A stretch of 59,333 nucleotides of DNA, taken from Xanthomonas pisi DSM 18956. Lineage in GTDB: Bacteria > Pseudomonadota > Gammaproteobacteria > Xanthomonadales > Xanthomonadaceae. The stretch lies in the NCBI RefSeq assembly GCF_001010415.1, contig NZ_JPLE01000048.1, forward strand, positions 1 through 59,333. The letters run 5' to 3'. This document shows positions 41,525 to 49,651 of the stretch, piece after piece. The notes below the pieces were generated by a model, which did not search any database, had not been told where the DNA came from, and saw nothing but the letters and a program-made list of their open reading frames with translations. Within the stretch, counting starts at the first letter, position 1. Each line of letters begins with the position of its first letter. A program made the position numbers and the translations under genes.

Positions 41525-44179
41525 TCAGAAACGCGCTGTCACACTGATGTCATAGCTGATGCCGGGTTGGTAGGTGTACAGATCGACCCGGCTGCTGCCC
41601 TCGCGCTGGAACTCCTGGTATTTGGTCTTGAGCAGATTCCGTGCGGCGAAGTTCACCGAGAGCGTATCGCCCGACCACACCAGGCCCTTCTTGATCACCA
41701 GATCCAGCGACGTTCCAGGCTTGTCGATGTAATCCGGCTGACCCGGGCGACCACGCGCAGAAATACGCTCGCCGACGTAGTTGGCGATCAAGGTCGCCTG
41801 GCTGTGCGTGCTCTCGCTTTCCACACCGATCTGCAGGTTGGCGATATCGTCCGATTGTCCCTGCAACGCCGAGCCGTCGCGAATGAACAGGTTGGCCTGC
41901 ACCGGTGCGCTGAAGCCGAACGGCTGCACGCTATCGCCGGCACTGGCGCTCACCTCGGAGGTGGTGCGCGTGTAGTTGCCGGACACGAACAGGCGCTTGT
42001 CGCCCCACCAATCGGCCGCGACCGGCACGTCCAGATACTTCTTGGCTTCCAGCTCGATGCCGTACAACGTGGCCTTGGGGGCGTTGATGAAGCTCTGCAC
42101 GATGCCGCCACCGGGCGCGTCGTTGACGATGGCTTCGATCGGCTTGTCGATGTTCTTGTAGAACGCGCCCACGGTGACGTACTGGCCCGGCTCGAAGAAC
42201 CATTCGTAGCGTGCATCCAGATTGACCAGTTCGCTGTCGATCAGGAACGGGTTGCCGAAGAACTGGCGGTCGATATCCGGGTCCAGATACTGCTGTGGTG
42301 CCATCTCGCGGAATTGCGGCCGCGCGATCGTCTTGGACGCACCGAAGCGCAGCTGCTGGTTGTCGGCAAAGTTCCAGGTCACCGTGGCCGATGGCAGCGC
42401 ATAGCTGTTCTGCAACGGTGCCACGCTGTCCTGGCGTGCGCCGCTGAAGATGTCGTACGGATGCACCGCCTGGGTGGCGTCTTCATAACGTACGCCGACG
42501 GTGGCGCGCAGGGTCGGCACGATCTCGCCCTCTGCCTGCAGGTACGCCGCCTTGACCTTCAGCGTCGCGTCGTACGCGGCCGCACCGAAACTGCCGGTGG
42601 TCTCGCGCAGCCGCAGCAGATCGTTGCTGAGGTTGTAGTCGGAGATCAGGTAATCCACGCGCTGATACTGGTTCAGGAATGGCAACGGGCCGTCCAGCGC
42701 CAGGAAGCGGAACTCGCGGCTCCACGCGGTCCGGTCGTTGTCCAGATACGCCAACCCGCCCTTGACGGTGAGGTCGTGCTCGATCGGCAGCCGCCAGGTC
42801 ACGTCCACGCCACCGCTGGCGACGCTGTCGTCGACCTTGCTGAAGCGCGTGTAGTTCTGCACCCGCGAGGCATCGTGCGCCCAGTAGCCATCGAGCAATT
42901 CGTAACGGATGCCGGTTTCGTACGGCACATCGCGGCTGGCATTGGCCACCGCCGCGCGCCACTCGATCTTGAGATCGTCGTATTCGCCGAACGCATGCGA
43001 GCCGAGCAGCTGATTGTTGATCAACTGCCGCGCATACCACTCGGTGTTGTCGTCACGCACATCGAATCCGGCCAGCTCGTCGCGGCCGGCGCGGCTGCGC
43101 GCCACCTTGAGGGTGTCATGCACATACAAGGTGGTCCAGCCGATGGTGTGGCGGCCATATTCCCAACCCAGGCCCAGCATGCCGTTGGTGCGCACGTTGT
43201 TGCGCGTGGTCGCAAAGTCGTAATTGGAATTGAACTCCACGCCATCACCGACAAAGATGCCGTCCTGCTGCTTGCCGGTACGTGTGCGCCATTCGTTGTC
43301 ATAGCTGGCCACCGCAAGAATGCCCAGCTTGGCCTCGCCGATGTCCATGCTGTAGCCGGCGCTGCCGCCGACATTGACGTCCGGATCGATGCTGTCCTTT
43401 TCCTGCAGCACATACAGGTTGGCGTTGTTCATGCTGCGGCCGATGCGGCGAATGTCATCGCGCGAAAAATTGCCCAGGTCCACGCGCCGCCCGGTACGGA
43501 TGGCATCGCGCAACGCGGCAGGCTGCTTGCGCGCACCGTTGTCATAGCCCCACTCGTCATCGCCGGATCCGTAGTAGGTCAACCCCTTCTCGCCGGTACT
43601 GACGCTATTGGCGCCGCCGCCCACGGTGAGCGACAGGAACGGTTTGTCCGGCACCGTCATCGATTGCAGATCGATCACGCCGCCGCCGAATTCGCCCGGA
43701 TAATCGGCCGAATAGGTTTTTTGCACGGTCACGCTTTGCAGCACGTCGCTGGGAAACAGATCCAGCGGCACCACGCGCTGCATCGGCTCGGGGCTCGGCA
43801 GCGGCGATCCATTGAACAACGCCGACGAGTAGCGCTCGCCCAGGCCGCGTACATAGACGTACTTGCCGCGCGACAGGCTCAGGCCGGTGACACGCGTCAG
43901 CGCCACCGCGGCGCTGCTGTCGCCGGTGCGCTCCATGTCCTCGCGGGTGACGAACGAGGCCACTTCGGAGGTCTGCAGCATCGGCTCGGGAATGTACTCG
44001 CCGCGCACCACGACCTGGTCGAGTTGCTTGGGCGCAATGGCGGCAGCACTGGAACTGCCACTGCCGCCGGCGGCATCGCTGCCGGTCGACTGCGCCATGG
44101 CGGCGCCGGACAGCAGCAAGGTGGAAATGGAAAGAGACAGGCCCGTCCGCGAAAGACGGGCAACAGCGAAGGTTCGCAT
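41525..44179 (-). CDS. TonB-dependent receptor paired with a lipoprotein, next to xcs
   Basis: An 884-residue outer-membrane transporter with a signal peptide (about 1-30, cleavage near AMA-QS), a Ser/Gly/Ala spacer, candidate TonB box (KQLDQVVVRGEY), plug (about 75-180: VALTRVTGLSLSRGKYVYVRGLGERYSS and YPGEFGGGVIDLQ, written here in parts) and a barrel ending in ISYDISVTARF. The YVYVRGLGERYSS form of the plug is typical of a large subgroup whose substrates are mostly unknown. It follows the lipoprotein gene by 78 bases and ends in its own terminator, so the two are probably cotranscribed. The Met at 44179 was chosen over an upstream one because it places a normal signal peptide. Confidence 0.88.
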   Translation of the reverse strand: MRTFAVARLSRTGLSLSISTLLLSGAAMAQSTGSDAAGGSGSSSAAAIAPKQLDQVVVRGEYIPEPMLQTSEVASFVTREDMERTGDSSAAVALTRVTGLSLSRGKYVYVRGLGERYSSALFNGSPLPSPEPMQRVVPLDLFPSDVLQSVTVQKTYSADYPGEFGGGVIDLQSMTVPDKPFLSLTVGGGANSVSTGEKGLTYYGSGDDEWGYDNGARKQPAALRDAIRTGRRVDLGNFSRDDIRRIGRSMNNANLYVLQEKDSIDPDVNVGGSAGYSMDIGEAKLGILAVASYDNEWRTRTGKQQDGIFVGDGVEFNSNYDFATTRNNVRTNGMLGLGWEYGRHTIGWTTLYVHDTLKVARSRAGRDELAGFDVRDDNTEWYARQLINNQLLGSHAFGEYDDLKIEWRAAVANASRDVPYETGIRYELLDGYWAHDASRVQNYTRFSKVDDSVASGGVDVTWRLPIEHDLTVKGGLAYLDNDRTAWSREFRFLALDGPLPFLNQYQRVDYLISDYNLSNDLLRLRETTGSFGAAAYDATLKVKAAYLQAEGEIVPTLRATVGVRYEDATQAVHPYDIFSGARQDSVAPLQNSYALPSATVTWNFADNQQLRFGASKTIARPQFREMAPQQYLDPDIDRQFFGNPFLIDSELVNLDARYEWFFEPGQYVTVGAFYKNIDKPIEAIVNDAPGGGIVQSFINAPKATLYGIELEAKKYLDVPVAADWWGDKRLFVSGNYTRTTSEVSASAGDSVQPFGFSAPVQANLFIRDGSALQGQSDDIANLQIGVESESTHSQATLIANYVGERISARGRPGQPDYIDKPGTSLDLVIKKGLVWSGDTLSVNFAARNLLKTKYQEFQREGSSRVDLYTYQPGISYDISVTARF

Positions 44180-44257
44180 CGTGGGAGCCCTGACAACAGA
44201 AAGATGAAGCTGGACGCATCGCACGGCGGCGCGCTGGCCGCCGTGCGATGCCGTGCC

Positions 44258-45730
44258 TCAGCAGGGGCGATCGGCGGTCAGTCCGCAGGTCCAGCCCTGC
44301 CACCAGGTGTCGTTGGCATCACGCACGCCACCGATGTAATTCACCTGCTGGAAGAAACTGCTCACCCCGTTCAGGCCCTGGAACGCCGGCACTGCGGTTT
44401 CGTTGGCGCCATTGATGAAGGTGTTCTGCAAGGTCGACACGCCGTTGGCGACATTGTTGGTACCGGCGGCGAACTGGCTGGCCGCACGCGGGTCGCTGCC
44501 GAACGCCGTCGGGCAGGCGAAAAACACCGAGTGGAACGTGCCCGTGGTATCGGTATCGGCCATGTTCAAGCACACCAGGCCATCGCCGGTGCCGCCGGCA
44601 GGACGGGTGAACACCGAGTTGTAGAACGCGGCTTGGGTGCCCTGATTGAGCATGATCGCCGCACCGGCGCGCGCATTGCCCACGTAGGTGAAGTTGGCCA
44701 CCTTCGGGCGCGAATACGGCTGGCGACGCAGGCTGCTCCACTCGTTCATGCGGTCACCGCCGCCGGCGCGCTGCACCACGATGCCGAACTGCAATCCGCC
44801 ACTCCAACCGGCGTCGGTATCCAGCGAATCGTCGTCGGCGCCGGTGATGACCAGGTGGCTGCCGTTGACCGTGCCACCGAACCACTCGATGCCGTCGTCG
44901 GAACTGTTGTGGATCTGCACGTAGTCCAGCCGCGTGCCGCTGCCCACACCGGCCAGGGTGATGCCCTGCAGCTCGTTGTTGGGCGAGATTTCGAAGCCCG
45001 AATACATCACGCGCAAATAGCGCATCGAACCGCTGTTGTCGGTGGCGCTATTGCCGCCATAGAACGCGTTGGTGCCTTCGACCTGCGCCTGGCACTGCGG
45101 CGTACCGGACACGGTGGTGCCCGGGCAATTGTTGATCGCCGCACGGCCCAGCACCACGATGCCGCCCCACAGGCCGATGGTGTTCGCGTTGACCTGGCCT
45201 TCCAGCGCCTGACGCGCGGTAAACACGATCGGCGCACTGGCGCTGCCTTCGGCGAAGATCTGCGAACCGCGATTGACCACGATGTAGTCGCTGCCCGACG
45301 AACCGTACAGGGTCGTGCCCGGCTCGATGGTCAGCACGCCCTGCGCGCTGCCGGCCGCCGGCGCGGTGGCGTCGCCGCCGCGGTCGGTACCGACGTTGAC
45401 GCGGCCGCTGATCGAATACGCGGTACCGGCGCGCGCGGGCACCACCAGGTTGCCGGTGATGGTCTCCGGCAACTGGCAGGCGCGCAGCGTGTTGTTGGCG
45501 ATGGTGCCGACATTGGAAAAACCGCTCGGGCAATCCGCGGCCGGGCCGGTCGGCGTGGGTGTCGGAGCCGGCGTTGGTGCAGGCGTGGGCGCCGGGGTCG
45601 GTGCCGGTGCGGGCGGAAACGCGCCTTCGCCAGGCGAGGCGACGCGATCGGCACCGCCACCGCAGGCGGACAACGCCAATGCGGTGCCAAAGGTCATGAG
45701 AAGTGTCTTGCTGCTATTGCGAACGGACAT
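44258..45730 (-). CDS. Secreted or surface lipoprotein with Pro-rich linker and beta-helix-like domain
   Basis: The 490-residue product has a lipobox (LSAC, Cys23), a Gly-rich spacer and a linker of alternating Pro with Ala or Thr (about 39-64). The body is rich in Gly, Asn and Thr with short repeated strands (IFAEGSASAPIVFTARQA, GLWGGIVVLGRA, LRVMYSGFEISPNNELQGI), as in right-handed beta-helices; cysteines recur towards the end. I do not know its biochemical role. Its place beside a 12-gene T2SS recalls ElpS of Caulobacter, a phosphate-starvation lipoprotein released in a T2SS-dependent way, so it may be a surface protein linked to Xcs and to the TonB receptor downstream. The start at 45730 has GGAG ten bases before it. 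Confidence 0.8.
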   Translation of the reverse strand: MSVRNSSKTLLMTFGTALALSACGGGADRVASPGEGAFPPAPAPTPAPTPAPTPAPTPTPTGPAADCPSGFSNVGTIANNTLRACQLPETITGNLVVPARAGTAYSISGRVNVGTDRGGDATAPAAGSAQGVLTIEPGTTLYGSSGSDYIVVNRGSQIFAEGSASAPIVFTARQALEGQVNANTIGLWGGIVVLGRAAINNCPGTTVSGTPQCQAQVEGTNAFYGGNSATDNSGSMRYLRVMYSGFEISPNNELQGITLAGVGSGTRLDYVQIHNSSDDGIEWFGGTVNGSHLVITGADDDSLDTDAGWSGGLQFGIVVQRAGGGDRMNEWSSLRRQPYSRPKVANFTYVGNARAGAAIMLNQGTQAAFYNSVFTRPAGGTGDGLVCLNMADTDTTGTFHSVFFACPTAFGSDPRAASQFAAGTNNVANGVSTLQNTFINGANETAVPAFQGLNGVSSFFQQVNYIGGVRDANDTWWQGWTCGLTADRPC

Positions 45731-45917
45731 GCGGCTGATCTCCAGGTCAAAGGGTCCGGTATGAAGAGGAGTCGTCAAGAATTGGTAGCGTTCCGCTCAC
45801 TGCAGTGGCGAGCACGTTCAAGATCCCCGTCACCTTTATAGGTGCCGTCTGTTGCATTTGTCTTACCACGACACATTTGACACATGTCTGCCACACATTG
45901 GCATGCACTGTAGCGGG
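45731..45917. promoter_or_regulatory. Divergent promoter region with three ACACAT direct repeats
   Basis: Between the lipoprotein (-) and hydroxylase (+) genes, GACACAT occurs at 45870 and 45879 and CACACAT at 45892 on the plus strand. On the minus strand TATAAA (45840-45835), inside the palindrome CACCTTTATAGGTG, is a likely -10 for the lipoprotein. The repeats lie just upstream of it, where an activator would bind. Confidence 0.5.
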
Positions 45918-46778
45918 ATGACATCGACCGATATCCCCACCGCCCTGGCCGACTGGATCGTGGCGCAGGCGTTGGCCGGCCAACCGCCCGAGCAGGCGCT
46001 ACAACCGCTGCTGGATCGTGGCTGGGAGGAGCAGGACGCCATCGATGCAGTCGAAGCGCTGGTGCGTGCGCACATCCAGCAGCACGCGCAGACACATGGA
46101 CTGCCGATGCCGGTTCGCGTGCCGGCGCTGCTGCACGACAGCGATGCATCGCTGCTGGATCTGGGCGATCGTCAGGTGTGCGTGTTGATGCGCATGCGCT
46201 TGCCGCGCGTGATGGTGCTGGGTGGTTTTCTGTCCGATGCCGAATGCGATGCATTGATCGCACTCGCGCAGCCACGCCTTGCGCGCTCGCGCACCGTGGA
46301 CAACGCCAACGGCGCGCAGGTGGTGCATGCCGCGCGCACCAGCGACAGCATGTGTCTGCAACTCGGGCAGGATGCGCTCTGCCAACGCATCGAAGCGCGT
46401 ATCGCCCGCCTGCTCGACTGGCCGGTAGATCACGGCGAAGGCTTGCAGGTTTTGCGCTACGGCACCGGCGCCGAATATCAGCCGCACTACGATTACTTCG
46501 ACCCCGACGCAGCGGGCACGCCGATGTTGCTGCAGGCCGGCGGGCAACGCGTCGCCTCGATGGTGATGTACCTCAACACACCCGAGCGCGGCGGGGCCAC
46601 GCGCTTTCCCGATGTGCATCTGGACATTGCCGCGATCAAGGGCAATGCGGTGTTTTTCAGCTACGACCGCCCGCACCCGATGACACGTAGCCTGCATGCC
46701 GGCGCCCCGGTCCTGGCCGGCGAAAAGTGGGTGGCGACCAAATGGCTGCGCGAACGCGCAGCCCGCATGCCCGACTGA
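45918..46778 (+). CDS. 2-oxoglutarate/Fe(II) prolyl-4-hydroxylase-like oxygenase
   Basis: The 286-residue product ends in a P4H-type double-stranded beta-helix. Iron ligands are His190 and Asp192 (HYDYFDP) and His260, with Lys270 for 2-oxoglutarate (HAGAPVLAGEKWVATKWLRE). Other family marks are VLGGFLSDAECDALI (about 100-114) and MYLNTPERGGATRFPD. An amino-terminal helical region of about 90 residues precedes it. Bacterial P4H relatives hydroxylate proline in proteins; a substrate is not known here. It diverges from a lipoprotein gene whose product has a Pro-rich linker. The ATG at 45918 follows AGCGGG and begins MTSTDIPTAL; earlier Mets fall in the divergent promoter. Confidence 0.88.
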   Translation: MTSTDIPTALADWIVAQALAGQPPEQALQPLLDRGWEEQDAIDAVEALVRAHIQQHAQTHGLPMPVRVPALLHDSDASLLDLGDRQVCVLMRMRLPRVMVLGGFLSDAECDALIALAQPRLARSRTVDNANGAQVVHAARTSDSMCLQLGQDALCQRIEARIARLLDWPVDHGEGLQVLRYGTGAEYQPHYDYFDPDAAGTPMLLQAGGQRVASMVMYLNTPERGGATRFPDVHLDIAAIKGNAVFFSYDRPHPMTRSLHAGAPVLAGEKWVATKWLRERAARMPD

Positions 46779-46891
46779 GCGGGCAAACGCGCCCAGCAAG
46801 GCGCGTGCTCGACGCTCCAAGCGCCTGCCCATAGGACGTACAGAACACGCGTCCCCGCCGACGTCCGCAAGCCGCCAGAGATGCGCGTCAC

Positions 46892-46912
46892 ATATGTTAT
46901 AATATTTCATTC
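46892..46912. promoter_or_regulatory. Zur-like site overlapping a -10 TATAAT
   Basis: ATATGTTATAATATTTCATTC lies about 50 bases before the next TonB receptor. Its left half GTTATA and centre match the proteobacterial Zur box (GTTATANTATAAC type), while the right half is degenerate. TATAAT at 46898-46903 would serve as the -10, so binding would block transcription. Confidence 0.5.
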
Positions 46913-46960
46913 GCTGACACATGGGGTGATCAGCTCTTTCGCATCGGTGTCGTTCGATCC

Positions 46961-49006
46961 ATGAAGATCCAGATTCTCGTGGCGGCAGTTGCTGCCGTCC
47001 TGTTTGCCGCCCAGGCACGTGCGCAGTCGTCCGATTCGGCGCTGACGCTCGGCAAGGTCGATGTCCACCAGCATGGCGAAGGCCAACTCACCGCGCATCA
47101 GGTACTGACCTCGGTGGACGTGCTGGGTGCCGACCAGATCGAGGACAAGAACGTGTCCTATAGCTGGGAGCTGCTCGGGCAGATGCCCGGCATCCAGCTC
47201 ACCGAAACCCGGCAAGGCGCCGAATCGGGCAAGGTCAGCTTTCGTGCCTTCAACGGCGAGGGTTACCTCAATGCGATCAAGACGCTGATCGACGGCATTC
47301 CCAGCAACGTCAACAGTGGCAACCAGCGCTTCATCGACATGCTGTTCCCGCTGGACATCAGCTACATCGAGGTGGTGCGCGGCACCAATGATCCGCGCTA
47401 CGGCTTGCACAACATCGGCGGCAACATCAATTTCGGCACGCGTCAGGGCGGCAATTACACCGAAGCGCGCCTGACCTATGGCAGCTTCAACACCCGCGAT
47501 GGGCAGCTGGCCGTGGGCCGCGAACGCGACGGGTTTGCGCAGAACTATTTCGTCGGCGTGCAGGCCTCCGATGGCTACCGCGACCACGACACCTCCAGCA
47601 AATATTCGTTGGGCGGCAAGTGGTTCTACGGCAACCTCGACGACGGCATGCGCATCGGCCTGACCGCACGCGTCTATCACAATCAGGCCGACGAACCCGG
47701 TTTCATGACCGCAGCGGAAATGCAGGCAGACCGTCGCAGCTCGGACCTGCGCAACCGCAACGACGGCGACGATCGCGACATGCGCCAGTTCGGCGTCCAT
47801 CTGGATCTGAAGCTGGCAGAAGGACTGTTCTTTGGCACCAAGCTTTACTACAACCGCTATCTGGACGACCGCCAGGTGACCTTCAGCGACCTGCCCACCG
47901 GCAATGCGCCACGCCAGCGCCGCATCTGGGACGAGACCCAGGTCGGCATGCTCAACACGCTGACCTGGCGCAGCAACGACATGCTCACCCTGGAAGGCGG
48001 CGTCAACTACGAGCATCAGGACAACGCCTACCGACGCGAGCGCTTCAGCTACGCCGAGCCCACCAATTTCAACGCCCCCCCGGCACGCATCCAGAACGAC
48101 GACCGCCATACCTTCGACAACTGGGGCGCCTACGTGCAGGCGATCTATCAGCCGATCGAGGCGCTGAAGATCGTGCCGGCCTACCGCGTGGACCGCTTCG
48201 ATGGCCACACCCAACTGCCGGGCGGCATTCGCGCACCGCTGCAGCGCTACGGCACCATCGAGCAACCCAAACTGAGCCTGGTCTACGCCTTCACCCCGAC
48301 CACCAACGTCTATGCCAACTGGGGCCGCAGCTTCCAGGTACTGACCGGCTCCACTGCGCCGGCTTACCTCACCGCCGGGCAGCCAGACGTGCGCCCATCC
48401 ACCAACACCGGCATGGAACTGGGCATGAAATTCAGCCCGTTCCAGGGGAGCCAGGCGCGCATCGCGGTGTGGCAACAGGACGCTGCCAACGAAGTCTCCA
48501 ACATGCCCGCCACCGGTACCACCGTCACCCTGGGCAAGACACGCAGGCGCGGCGTGGATGCGCAGATCAATGCGCAGCTGGGCGACAGGTGGACGCTGTG
48601 GGCATCGCATGCGTACCAGGAAGCGAAGATCGAACGCGACGACCGCGATGCCAGCGTGTCGCTGGCCGGCCGCGAAGTGGCCGCTACACCGCGTTACATC
48701 AGCAACATCGGCGTCGAGTACCGCCCGACCGCTGCGCTGCGCCTCGGCATGCAGGGCCGCGCGCAAGGCGATTACTATCTGGAAGAGCGCAACGTGGCCG
48801 GCAAGTACGGCGGCTTCGCCACCCTGGATCTCACCGCCAGATACACCCTCACTCCCGCCTGGAGCGTGGATCTGCAGGTCCGCAACGCCACCGGCCGCGA
48901 GTATGCCTACGTGTGGTACGACAGTTTTTTCTGGACGCAGGCGCAGCCGATGTTTTCGCCAGCGGCAGGGCGCCAGCTCTATCTTGGCTTGAACATGAAA
49001 CTGTAA
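46961..49006 (+). CDS. TonB-dependent receptor, possibly for zinc or another metal
   Basis: A 681-residue receptor with a compact signal peptide (cleavage near ARA-QS), candidate TonB box (LTLGKVDVHQHGEG), plug (about 45-165: SYSWELLGQMPGIQLTETRQG, NAIKTLIDGIPSNVNSG, YIEVVRGTNDPRYGLHNIGGNI, given in parts) and a barrel ending LYLGLNMKL. The size and plug fit siderophore- or metal-type receptors rather than the carbohydrate receptors elsewhere in the window. The Zur-like site upstream and the HQHGEG segment hint at zinc, but this is inference. Transcribed alone; nothing of note in 49007-49237. Confidence 0.88.
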   Translation: MKIQILVAAVAAVLFAAQARAQSSDSALTLGKVDVHQHGEGQLTAHQVLTSVDVLGADQIEDKNVSYSWELLGQMPGIQLTETRQGAESGKVSFRAFNGEGYLNAIKTLIDGIPSNVNSGNQRFIDMLFPLDISYIEVVRGTNDPRYGLHNIGGNINFGTRQGGNYTEARLTYGSFNTRDGQLAVGRERDGFAQNYFVGVQASDGYRDHDTSSKYSLGGKWFYGNLDDGMRIGLTARVYHNQADEPGFMTAAEMQADRRSSDLRNRNDGDDRDMRQFGVHLDLKLAEGLFFGTKLYYNRYLDDRQVTFSDLPTGNAPRQRRIWDETQVGMLNTLTWRSNDMLTLEGGVNYEHQDNAYRRERFSYAEPTNFNAPPARIQNDDRHTFDNWGAYVQAIYQPIEALKIVPAYRVDRFDGHTQLPGGIRAPLQRYGTIEQPKLSLVYAFTPTTNVYANWGRSFQVLTGSTAPAYLTAGQPDVRPSTNTGMELGMKFSPFQGSQARIAVWQQDAANEVSNMPATGTTVTLGKTRRRGVDAQINAQLGDRWTLWASHAYQEAKIERDDRDASVSLAGREVAATPRYISNIGVEYRPTAALRLGMQGRAQGDYYLEERNVAGKYGGFATLDLTARYTLTPAWSVDLQVRNATGREYAYVWYDSFFWTQAQPMFSPAAGRQLYLGLNMKL

Positions 49007-49237
49007 CTCGCCCATCCAAAGGCTGGGACTGACGCTTCATCCGACGATGTGCGCATGGCTGCCAATCGATGCAGCGGCCATGCGCAGGATCTGGGACGTC
49101 GGGCACCGCAGTCGGCTGCCACAACGACGCGGTGCTCGCTGCCGACGCGCCAGTACGCCATCGCAGGCACATCGCCGAGGGAACGAGCATGCCTGGCGCA
49201 CGCATGCGTTCTTGCACGCATGCGCTGCGCGCGCAAC

Positions 49238-49651
49238 TCAACGCCGCGCAAACAGGTGCTGATCGATCCGCAACATCACAAAACGCAACGGCGTCCATGC
49301 CAGGCACAAGCCGGCAGCGATGCCCAGCGTGTCGGCCAGCGCATCGTAGGGGTCGGCGCTTCGATTGGTCGTCAGTGCGCCTTGCGCGATCTCGATGCCG
49401 ATGCCTAGAGCCACCAGACCGATGGCTGCGGCGATCTGCGCGCGGCGCGTGGCAAACAACTGCACCGCACCCCAGCACAACAGCGCGAAGGTCAAAAAAT
49501 GCTCGGCCTTGTCGCTGTTATCCGGCAGCTCCGGAATCTCCGGCGGCGGCCCCAGGCAGACCGCAATCACCACCACGATCGCAGCGATCCATAACCCCAC
49601 CCACACCCGCGGCCGATGAAACGGGCGCAGCGTCTGCGTTACAGCCGCCAT
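49238..49651 (-). CDS. VanZ-like membrane protein
   Basis: A 137-residue protein with four predicted helices (about 16-33, 50-66, 70-90 and 106-125) and the VanZ pattern DKAEHFLTFALLCW, GIGIEIAQ and SADPYDALADTLG. VanZ in enterococci gives low-level teicoplanin resistance; the role of chromosomal relatives in Gram-negatives is unknown. It overlaps the methyltransferase gene by 13 bases, which suggests joint expression. Confidence 0.82.
   Translation of the reverse strand: MAAVTQTLRPFHRPRVWVGLWIAAIVVVIAVCLGPPPEIPELPDNSDKAEHFLTFALLCWGAVQLFATRRAQIAAAIGLVALGIGIEIAQGALTTNRSADPYDALADTLGIAAGLCLAWTPLRFVMLRIDQHLFARR

Noticed and set aside
41210..45841. Very long open frame (about 1540 codons) on the plus strand opposite the TonB receptor and lipoprotein.
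   Set aside because: It lies wholly antisense to genes with clear signal peptides and domains, and its translation is rich in His, Arg, Ala and Gln as expected of a GC-rich antisense frame.
45855..45900. PhoB box in front of the lipoprotein gene.
   Set aside because: Repeat spacing is 9 bases rather than 11 and the heptamer is not CTGTCAT, so only a generic direct-repeat operator is reported.
46907..49015. Minus-strand frame of about 700 codons opposite the Zur-box receptor.
   Set aside because: Antisense to an intact receptor and without recognisable domains; composition typical of a shadow frame.
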